A stretch of 35,000 nt of DNA. Source: Zygnema cylindricum. Taxonomy: Eukaryota; Streptophyta; Zygnematophyceae; Zygnematales; Zygnemataceae. Positions 10,076-22,000 of this stretch are shown here, piece by piece. The translations under genes and the position numbers were made by a program. Under the pieces are notes generated by a model. The model made no database searches and had not been told where the DNA came from. It worked only from the letters and a program-made list of their open reading frames with translations. The DNA lies in assembly GCA_037447655.1 (NCBI GenBank), contig JBBHKE010003373.1:1-35000 (forward strand), read 5' to 3'. The first letter of the stretch is position 1; every line of letters starts with the position of its first letter.

Positions 10076-13000
10076 CTGCATCGATTCGACAAATCGTACC
10101 AAGTCACTCTCTACCGTCAGTTCTCCACTGATATATCAGCTTTTGAGAAGGTTTTAAACTCGAGAAGTTAAATCTACCGGCCTAAATGTTTATATACTTG
10201 TATATTTTTTCATTTTTGTGTGATATAAACAAATCCAATCGAGAGAGATACTCTAGGAATCATCGAACCATTCCCGACAGTTAAAACGTTTACAGTTCCA
10301 AAATTCACTCGTCAGCTCGAGTTTAATGTATAATACTTTCCAGCACATAAGTTAATATTGGAACGAACCTGCTCTAAAGATATCTGCTAAACATTAATGT
10401 GGATTAGTATTGGTACCACAATATTAGCATGCTAACAAAAGACAATATCCAATACACACAGAAGAAACTCAATTTCTTCCCTAAAACAAAACGACTTCCA
10501 CTAGTGTTTCAAAACATGCTCGTGAAAAAACAAAACAGCTTTACAAAGAAAAACAACAAACCTGTAACATCTGAGCATTGATGCTGATAGGCGGTACTCC
10601 AGCCGGGGCCTCCGTACCGACAAGTGTCACCATAAAACAGACACCTGTGCCCTGTCCCTTCACTTTCGTATTGCTCAAATCTCTCTCCTCCACTCTCGCC
10701 GCGTACTTGTGGCCCAAAATAGTCTGGCCCATCCACTCGGCCGCCTCCATTCCGAAATCGTCTTCTAGCGCCGGAACACGGAGGAGTGCCAGCTGGCAAA
10801 GCAAGGCAATGCCATCGGAAACCAGCCAAAGAGGGACTGATGGGACGCATCCGAGAGAGAGGTACTACTTCTTGATTGCCATAATCAATGTAGAATACCT
10901 CATACTTAGCACTTCCTGAGGCAGCCTCGTCCGGAGGAGGTGTGTTTACCACCTGAGAATGAAAAAAAAAAAAGGGAAGAAAAAAAAAAGAGGGGTGATC
11001 AGGCACAACTGTTTCTGGCACATTTTGTTCCGCAAGAAGAAAGGACGAGAAGAATACAGCAAGAAATAGAGCATCAAGCAAACAAATGTCGGACCAAAAA
11101 CTCACATTCATCATCTATTAAAAAAAACATCTCAAACAGGAAAAAAGCATTGCTATATTTGCCCACAAATTTTGATCTTACGCCCTTTTATAAACCATCC
11201 CACGGACAAAAACGATGAAAGACCAAAAAACATTCAAATGTCAAACGCACACGACTTAATGGCAAACAATCTGAGAGCCTTCCATTAAGTTCTCACAGAC
11301 TTCCTGTATCTCTTCCAAAGTCTTCCCTCCTGTGACTTCGTTTTCTGGTTTCAGGTTGGGGAATGAGAAAGACTTCATTCCTCCACTTCAAGGGGAAAAG
11401 TAGTTCTTACCAAGGCTCTTGCCCAGCTGTCATCCCCGCTGAAAAATGCAATAACACGGTCTCCCTTTTTGGGCACAAAGGCCCCTGGGGCCAAAGGCTT
11501 GTCCTGTAGCTGAAGCTCCTTTAGTTGCGACTCGATTGACGCCAACTTAACGGAAGTGGGAACCGCATAGAACCGTCCACCTCCGAGCACATGTGTCACT
11601 TCCACCTAAGCCCAACGAGCCGGAATACAAATTGATGTTTTACATTTCATGTGTATGGTTTTGACATCTCACTAAGCTATCAAAGGAGCACAAACAACTG
11701 GATAACAGTTTAGAGGTTAAGACTTTCAGGCTTATCACGGGATTGAGGTTTCACACAATTGTTGAAGAAGCACAACACAGACTGACCGAGCTCGACGCAC
11801 TAATTTTAGATGTTAAAAGGCATTAGATATAAGGGAGGCACAGTTTTGCTTACCTCGAGGACCTCTTCCTTGCCTTTGTGGCCGGCTTCAATAGATGTCA
11901 AGTTCTCCTTCGCTTCCTCACCTTCCACATATGTCTCCCAAACCTGACAATCCATACCCATTTATACTTAGCATTATGGTTTGGACAATCTACAAGAATT
12001 CTGTAGCATGGCTATAACGACATTTTGTCGCTGAAAAGAAGGCAATTCGCACTAAGCCTTCTGAGACAAGTATCTCCCTAACCACACCAAGTCCTTAGCT
12101 GGTTTTTAAGAGCCAGCATTGTTTCTCTCCTTCGACTCTTTTAGTTTGCCAGTCCAGAAGCTGACCTTCTGATACAATTTAAACGGCCATTATCTCACAA
12201 TACAAGGTCTGGCATCACAGCTTTGAAAAACTTGCATTCATGTGTAGTCAAAGCAGTCTGATTTTCGCAAACTACAAAAAAATTTCTCAAACAAAAAGTG
12301 GATTCTCTTGTAAATTCCCAATAAACGCAACTGCATTTTCAGCTTTAAGAAATGTGTGGAAGATCAGTTAAAGAAAAAAAAAGGAAAGCCTAATTGATAC
12401 CTTAAGTTTAGCGTCTTTTGCTCGTTTTTCTGCAGAAAGTAGAGATGCCCCTTCTGCCGTTCGATCGGGCGCAAAGGAGGGATGAAGTTTGGCCAGACCA
12501 GCCTCCAAAAGCATAACTCCCACATTCATCTTGTTTTCCCACAAAGAGCCTATAAATGTGCCGGTTTTGTCCACGGTTTCTACCTCAATCTGCCCACCAA
12601 AGGCCAGTTTTTGCCACCAAATCATGTCAATACATTCATACATGCAGTTCCTTAAAATCTTTAGATGGACTATTTGAGGGATCTTTTTGTGCATTTACCA
12701 AATTTAAGGTGACAACAAGTGAAGGATCGCATCCTGGTTAGATCCCTCATAAAACTAGCTCTTGCATTTTAAGCTGTATAGTATTCTAACATTGAGAGAG
12801 GCCGTAAACACAGGAGGTGACAAAATAACAGGGAAAGTTATAGGATTTCAAAAAGGCAGCATACTACAGAGTCCTGGTAAACTACACTGCCCCGTCATTA
12901 TTAGAGTTAATAACACTAATTCCATTGCAAATTTTCCAGTCAAAAATCACAAAATAGTGTGAACAACACTTAGGAGTGGGACTAGAATCTGCCACGTCTC

Positions 13001-16000
13001 CATACACTGAATTATTCTTATACATTCTGATTTTGAAATAAATCCTCAACGCTAATAACGATGGGCCATGTACTGTCAAGTCATTCTCCTCAACATTTTT
13101 TAAATTGCTCAGCTATGTTTTAACATTGTGCTACAACCTCGTTCCTTAGCAAAGATACCACAGAATACCTACTAACACTCCAGATTGCCAAATGTCATTT
13201 CGTTTCCATTTTTTGACATCAACATATTTCTTACATCCACCATTCGGACATGAGCATCATGATTCTCCCGTATTGTCTTTTAGTCTACACAACAAAAAAA
13301 TGAAAACAAAATCTACTCATAAAACTGTAGTCATTTAATCTACCCGTAAGGACAGCACTGTTTACCTCCACATCGTGCTGCATTATGCGACGTCGCATAA
13401 AGGAGATGGCCTCTTCTGAGTAGGGCTCTCCCTTCCCGGGGCATCTCACTCCCGACAGTGCGAACGCGACGGCACACATCTCTCGAGGGATGATAAGTTT
13501 GAACCGATGACCGCTGAGGACATAGTCCACAACCGCCGGGAGTTTCCGAGCTTTTTGCAAAAACGGTAAGAAGGCACGTGCCTTGTGTGTTGCTTGCTGC
13601 AGGGAAAGAAACAAAAAAAAAAAGCTTATTTTTGATTTATCCGGAATATAAGATTTAAAATTTGTTTCGCATCACAGGATTCTTTTAAAGATCACTAAAA
13701 ATCAGTAAGAATTTTGGTGGACTGACTTGCCAGAAAAGGTAAGATCATGCGTGCGAGTTAGAATTGAATCACAGCACAAAAACTGCAAAACAAAAAACTT
13801 GCTTACTGAGGGATTAAAAATGACGGATATACTCAATGCTTTTTGTTGAACTGTGAAATAAAGCTCCTCTCAGCATGAGTTAATAGTCTGGAGAAATGCT
13901 GAAGAGATTCCAAAATCCTAAAACTAACATACTTTAGATTTACTAAGGCATGTGTGGATAAGATTTGACTGCATTTTCGACCCGCAAGCTCCTAGAGAAT
14001 GATAGGTCTACAGGGTTGCAGGGTCTTGACAACAATGGTTATGATACATGGCACATTCTATTTCACAGCTACCTGTGCTTTTTTCCATGACAATCATGTT
14101 TAACAATACTATTATTGTTATTTATTCTCGTCCAATGCAGTTCTTGCAAGCTTAAAATGGACCTCCTGCTAACTAGATAAGAGTAAGAGTCGTTCGATCC
14201 AAACAAGCATCCAAAAACATAAAATATAAGAACATGATGCATTCGTTCTTCTTTTTACCTGGGTGGAGAGGTCGTTCAGATGTGAAACGGGAGGCTCCCT
14301 TGCTGAGTGCATTCCTTTCTTCCCCTTTCTCGAACGAGCCTCGGCAGCCAGAAGAGCATCATAATGAAGGGAACGCTCCTCAAAATCACGATGTCGAACT
14401 ACAAGTCGCATACCCTCTTGCCACTGTCATTTCTGCCACATTAATTCCGTTTTGAGCAGTGCTTCCCGACTCAGAAGCTTCCTGTTTTGACGCAGCCTGA
14501 AGAATGACAGTTCCAAACTCCATGCTTTTTCCCTCCATCGGTCCCGGTTCTCGCCCTTCTCCTGCTGTAATTTTGCGAGTGTACTCCATGCTGACAGAAA
14601 CTGTCCAATAAACAGACAGATATTTTTTTGACTGTAAGTTTTAGTTTCTAATGATGCACATGTGAATCATCATCATCATGTGTGTGAAAGGCGAAAATTG
14701 GCAAAAAGAAACTGTATTTACCTGATGCCCGATAAGTCGTGTGCGGAGAAACTCTTTTGCTTCTCTCGCAAAGGGCTCAGGTTTTTGTTCCGATCGTGGA
14801 TTTCCCAATTTGGGAGCCCGGATACTCGAGAGGTTAACCCTCCTTTCTGCCTGAGGACTGCCAGCTGGCACAGCATCGTCGGCCACGACAATACAATCCC
14901 CACTAACAACCTCAATGACCTGTTAAAAGAAACCAGATGAGGGTAAGAATATAAGAATTATTTCCTCTCACATACTGAAGGATGACTGGCAATTCGCAAA
15001 ATAAACATAAATTCCCTTTCTATGAGATTAACCTACCGTTTGTGTTAGGTTGTAGACTTCCTTGTCCTATCAAAATGCTAGCACCTTCTTATCAGTTGAA
15101 AATTTGTGTGGCTTTCAAAATACAAACCTTTCCAGTGAAGTTGTCGTCTCTAATCGCGGTTGAGTTTGATGTTGGTGGAACAAATGATGTCCAAATTCGA
15201 ATCTTTTGCTTTTTTGCTTCTAACTCGAGAGACTTCAGCTGTGCCTTGTAAGACGGCTCTAATGTCTCCGCACTCCATTCCACAACCTTTGCCAGACCCT
15301 GTAAGCAATTTTGGAGGCGCAAAAAGCAAACTTCAAAAAAAAACTTGCGATTGTTGAAACCTTAACAAGGTTGAAATCACAAATGTTATATCGGGATTCC
15401 GGTGTATCACAATATCCAGCAGTTGGAAATTAGATACTTAATTAAATTTGCCAATAATACCTGATACTGTGATAAATGTCAATAATCGAAAGAACGTAAG
15501 CATTTTCCAAACATAAATATCTCGCCAAATCTCCACCAACACTTGTATACCAGAAATTCTGAATACAAAATCTGGGAAACAAATATCAAGCTACAAAGTC
15601 AACCATTTGGTACACATTTTTCTTCACATGCAGCAACACATTACGATACGGTTCAGTATAGCATACTGTACTGAGAGTTATTTTCGACTCAACACCACAG
15701 GGAAAAAAAACATTTGAATAGTGCCGAAATAATGATACAGATACTGATGATACTAATATTCATATCAATATATTGCAATAATTCACAAAAGCAAATATTG
15801 TGTATCGATTGTCCAGACCCTTCAAAAAAGTGCATATAGAATATTGGCACATCATGCTCGATATATAAAACTATTAACAAGCATCAGTATAAAAAATTAA
15901 TGTCGATCAAAATAGAATGACATACAGTGATCATCCAATCAGTCAAGTATTTCTGCCATATGTTTTTTCACAGACAGGTTACAAAATCCCAAAAGTTTAC

Positions 16001-19000
16001 CAGTCGAGGAAAACATAACTCATTTTACTCTTTTCTCAATGTTCAAAAATTCCAAAAGAACCTAAGCACAAAAAAATACCTGCTTCACAAGTAGAGGAGC
16101 AATATCTGTCGCGGTATCCCCATCGGGATAATAAAGAGATCCTACAAGATTGGATCCTCGACCATCCAGGCCTTCCAGCACCACACGGACCTATCATTGA
16201 CAGAAGTGGCAAAAAATTAGTACAAAATTCAATTTGCTAGGCCTCATAATGAGTGAAAAGACAAGAAATTACCTCATGGATGTCCACTGCCCTTTCCCTA
16301 CCTACTCTCCAGGCACATATATCATTTTAAAGGAAGGCGGTTCACAAAAACTCTTCTAATAAAATGAACTTGTCTAGTTTATTACAAAAACTAAATCATG
16401 ATTCAATACAGCACTTGGTCAATCTGATATTAATCTAATGACAGCGAATATGAGACTTCCTACAGAGGTTTGAAAAGGATGAAGTCAAATTGAAACATAA
16501 CTGCGTAGCAATTGTATTTCAATACCAGATCTCAACAAGGATTGGTGTACTAATACATGATTTCCACTTAAAAATTGTTTGATCGTGATTGGTTGAGCCT
16601 ACACCATGTCTTGTCACATATCAACAAGCGACAAGCATATTTTAACTTAAATTCTTTGTCATATTGTGATTCTCTTTTGGTCTTGCTACCCAATATTTAA
16701 CCAAATATTGAGGAACACGAGCAAAAGAAAAAAATGCCTAATGCTAAAAAGCGAGGTGAGACGCGTACATCTCAATCCCATAATCATTTTTTTGTAAAGT
16801 GCATAACCTCCAATCCCCAAATATCGCAAAGATGACCTAAGGATGGCCAAAGAATGACCAAAGGATGGCCAAAGAATGACCAAAGGATAACCAAAGAATG
16901 ACCAAAGGAAGACCAAAGGAAGACCAAAGGATGACCAAAGGATGACCAAAGGATGACCAAAGGATGACCAAAGGATGAGCAAATGATGACCAAAGGATGA
17001 CCAAAGGATGACCAAAAGATGACCAAAGGATGACCAAAGGATGACCAAAGGATGACCAAAGGATGACCAAAGGATGACCAAAGGATGACCAAAGGATGAC
17101 CAAAGGATGACCAAAGGATGACCAAAGGATGACCGAAGGATGACAGAAGGATGACCGAAGGATGACCAAAACATGACCAAAATTCATGCAAGTGAGAAAA
17201 TGTCTAATACTAAAGAGCAAAGTGGGCAACATACATCTCGATGTAAGCACCGAACTTCTGTGAAATGCTTAGCCTCCAATCCATAAGGTTCTGCAGAAAT
17301 ATCGCCAGACGCCGCATTTTGGGCCGCCAATCGTTGGGCAATACTAGGAGTAGCTCCCTCTACTTTCACACTATCCACACCATTTCCGTTACTGGTCGAA
17401 CCATCGGTAGTAGCTCCTTCACCAGATCCCTTTTCGGCCGTTTCCACTTGCCCAAGAGCTCTCCTTCCAGCTGAAGGACACTGCAACATTATCAAAACAG
17501 AAAAAAATCAGAGGAATGACTCTCATAATTTGCATCACAATAAAAGATGATGACTCCGTGTACGAAAGTTCAAAACACGTGGAAATGCTGTATGGGGTTA
17601 CCCCGTATTTTATGTGTTTTTACATAAGGTTTTTGGGTGCAATGCGCGTATAGTACGTTTCCATACATTTTTTATACATTAAAACTGTGCAATAACTTCT
17701 GTTAAGCTGGACAACCTGTCTCCCATCCATCCTGGTATTGAAGATGAAATTGCAGATATCAACGGGTAAGAGAGCTAGAGCATTCCAAATACCAAAGGAA
17801 AACCAGTTGCACCAAAAAAGAAGCCTAGAAAAATCCATTACCTATCTGAGTGGTAGTATTTGAAAAAGGGAAAAAATTCTTCATGAACAAAACTCATGAA
17901 CTTCATATAGCATTCACGACATTGCAGCGTATAGTCATCATCATATACTATTTTTGTCCACAAAAAGCAGACCATATAAGAAGATCCGTTGAGGAACTAT
18001 TAAGAGCAAAAATTCTGCAACTGAATGGTGGTCGGAAAGGAAACAAACAGACATCTTAAAAAGACTACCCCGGTTATCGTTTGGTAAACAATGACCTCAA
18101 CAAACTCAATAAACTGCTCTCAACGAACAAAGGAAAAACTATCAATTAAAAGTACGGAGTCATGGAAGTACCTGAATTCCAGCAATGTAAACCTGCACAT
18201 ATTGGAATGAAGGAAGTAGTATCACTCGTACAGTCGATCCGTCACGTACTTGTTCCACTATGGCTGGAAGGGACTTTCCCTTATTCCCTTCCAAAACCTC
18301 CAGAGCATCAAACCCACTCTCTTGCCCAACACCCGAGGGAGGAAGCTCACGGATTGCAGATTCTAGAGCTGCTGAATCCTGAAAAGGAAAAAAAAAGGTT
18401 TTCATGGATTATTTTACGTCCTAGAATAATCAAAAGAATCAAAAGAATAGACGACAAAAGAATTGTAGCTAGCTCCAAAACTTCAATAAAGGGTGTCTAA
18501 AGATTATTTTACGTCGTAGAATAACAAAAGAACCAAAAGACAAGACAACAGAAGAATCGTAACCAGCTCGAAGACTGAAAATACAATAGCTCAAATAGTA
18601 ATAAGAACCATTGAAGTCCATGAAAGAATAAGGAGAGAGACGGTTCTATACTCTTTGTAACTACACCTAACTCAGGCATCAAAAAGTGATTCTTTGACCA
18701 ACACTGGTTAAAATCAACAAACTTCCATGGCAGCTCTCCTATCCAATCTCAAACGTCCCAACAATGGAAACCAGCAAAGAAACATGTAGCGTGGGGTTTA
18801 ATTTAGTGTCGATAACTCTAATTTGGGTCTGAGCTATTTGGACAAATTTCGATCACCTACCAATTTAGTGTGATGGACAAAAAAAAAGTATCATCAACAA
18901 TCTTCATGTTGAGAAGGGAAGAAAAACTGGCACCAAACTTAGCGTTGTCAATGCCAACGACGAATCCTAACATACAAAAATCATTCTCCTTCATAAATGC

Positions 19001-22000
19001 CTTGCTGCCTTCTTCCACACTTAACACTATTTACCATGGGCCCCTCCTCCTCTCCTTTAACCTCTGCCATCCCTCAATTTTACTATTTCGGCCACTTTTC
19101 TTCACATTCCCTACCTTTTTGACACCCTCAAGAAGGAAATTTCTTTCCATTTTCACCACGTTTCCTACGTTTTGAAAGCCCTCAAGAAGGAATATTCGTT
19201 CCATTTCTCACCTTGTTCCAAATACCAACTCCCTGCGTTTTCGCAGTCTCTTCCAAAGCTTGCAATTCACGAATATAAGGGACTAGAAGGCCCCTGGGTT
19301 GAGGGCGTACGGACCTAAACCGAACCAAAAAACCCAAAGGGAAAAAATAAATAAAATTGCAAAGATACCAAAAGAATCAGGGGAAGCCATGATGTTTGTC
19401 AAGTCCCTGGCTTCTATGTTCAACAAGCATCAGATTTGAAGCTATCTAGAAACAGAACCCTCAACCAGAAATAAATTAATGAGAAATCGTTTACTGTCGA
19501 CAATTAACAATGATGAACATGAAATTTGGAAATAGCCTCTGCTCTGTGTGGGTATATTAATGAATAAAGATCTTAATGCCCTATGTTTCTTCAGCTTTTA
19601 TAAATATCAAAGTCGAAAAAAACTACACCACCGATCACCACTGGACAATTATTAGTGTTAACTCTCTATTGAAATCAACAACACTAAATCATCTTTTGTT
19701 ACGCGGCTCATTGTTGGCCATTTAATTAAATAGTGTTTATTAACACTTATTTATGATTTTTCATCAAAAAACCAGGCCGCAAATTAAAGTGATTAACTCG
19801 ACCAATGGGGAGTGTATCGTCATTGACGAATGATAAGGAGATTTCGGGCAAAACTTTACCCGAGCCCAGCCCTCAGTAACAACTGCTAAAGCAAGATTGG
19901 TTTCTCCGAGAAAAACAGATCCAAACTCTCGCGTTAATCCATCCACTTTATAGTCCACCTTGAAAATTACCTCCTGCAAAAACAGGAGGACGGATAGAGC
20001 CATAGTTGAATAAAAAAAAAAAAACAACCACTCTCAAGGCACAATGTTTATCTGAATTAACATGTCAAAAACCCAAGTCATATCCACATAATTTCATTAA
20101 TCTGGATATTTCAAACATATCCACGTATATTCATAATTCGTGTCGAAGAAGCTTAATTACAAACAGGAGCCCTGAAATATTGACTTCTTTTCCACACAAC
20201 AAAGAGGTTGAGCAGTTCCACAACGTTTCTCCCAGTGTTTCTCAATCGATTTCCCTTCCTCATGAATGTAAAATCTCTAAAAACAGCTTCTATAACCGTG
20301 ACCAATCCAGTCATTACCGCATCTTCCTAGAAAAAAATCGGACGACTAACTTAAATTTTGACAGAAAAATGCACTTCAGACATACAAATTTATGACAAAT
20401 AACCAGTTGAAGAAGCCTTAAAAAACCCTAAAAACTCTTAAACAATTATTATATTGCGCTCACCTTCCCGACACATTTCTTCCTCAAAAACTCACGGCTC
20501 TCCCAAGCAAATGGCTCGTCTCGGCCTTCCCTCCTTGCCTGCATAGAGACCATTTGTAACAGAAAACTTAACTCAGAACAGTTGTGCATTTCACTAAATT
20601 TCAGAAAAGGTTTTAGCAAAGATTATCAAATCTCCTTCTCCCGCTCCCCCCCCCCCCTCTCCGTTTCCCTCTCCTGCTCCCACCCCTTCTCTCCCTCACT
20701 GTCTCTCTCACTCTCTCAAAGTCCTGCATCCTGGCAACCTCATGAGGTTTCTATGTCTTTGAGGAAGAAGGTTGAGCAATTACAAAAATGATGATAAATC
20801 AAGCAACTTAACATAGTTCGTTAAATAACAAAACTACAAAATGTTTTTTTCCAGCTTCCACTATTTCAGAGCCTGCAAAAAAATTCCCTCTCACAATATC
20901 ATGGTTGTATACAATGCTAATGTACTAAAGTCAGCAAAAGTCAACCTGATGACTTTTTGGAGAAAAAACCTCACAGGTGATCAGCATTTGTGTTAAAATC
21001 AGCAAAAAAAAGCATAATCTTTCGGTTGGACTTTTTTGAAGTCAATCATAACTTTTTGCGAATGAACAAATAACGTGAAACAAAGGTCGAAATCAGATCA
21101 CCTGAAAGAATCTAACACACAACTGGAAAATTTCCCACAAATTTGCAGAAAATTGTTCATATCTGAACAACATTAGTGTTTAACAGGTTTCTTGCACTCC
21201 AATGTCAAAAACTCTACCTTCAACCGTTTGATTTTCGTGTGATGAGAAAAAACAAAAAAGTACTTGATAGCCACCAAACTGTTTGGATCCTAATGGCAAC
21301 TTGGAGCAAGTGCTGTAGTTCACCTCTAATCAAACAACTGGAAGTCAAAAAAAGTCAAAACACAGGAAGTGAAATAACACCAATCTAGTGAAAAAGACAA
21401 AAAAATATACATATACAAACACAGAAATCCTTAGCCACACAAAATAATCAAGCATTAAACAACAACAAAAAATGACCTAAACTCACCAGCGAAATCCAGA
21501 TAAAATCAGCCAAAATCCACACAAATTCAAACAAAATCAAGCAAAACCCAGATAAAACTACCAGAATCTACCAAAATCCAGCAGAATCCAGACAAATTCG
21601 GACAAAATTCCCCAGAATCCAGACAAAATCTACTAAAATCTACAAAAATCTCCCAGAATCTAGCCAAATCTACCAGAATCCAGACAGAATCCAGGAATTT
21701 CCATCAAAATCCTGACAAAATCTGCCACCACTCAGCAAGCAGTTCATGTATTAATCTAATCCTGAAATTATTTCTTGATCCAGACAAACTCAAGTGCCAT
21801 ATACTGACAAAATCAGACAAAAAAACGGATAAAATCAGACAAAAAACGTATAAAAACAGACAAAAAACGGATAAAAACAGACAAAAAAACGGATAAAAAC
21901 AGAAACAGATTCTCATCTTTACCAGCTTAGGTGCAATGAGAGAAGACAGCGTAATTGTCTTTTCTGGAGGAGGTCCAGACTTCGCATTCCCCATTATAAG

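Noticed and set aside
9672-10157. Two plus-strand frames of 132-161 codons
   Set aside because: They overlap the last TSN exon antisense, have no motif, and are explained by the TSN coding bias.
16686-17250. Three overlapping minus-strand frames with HPLVILWSSFG repeats
   Set aside because: All are readings of the 11-bp intronic minisatellite; frame-independent openness shows it is not selected coding sequence.
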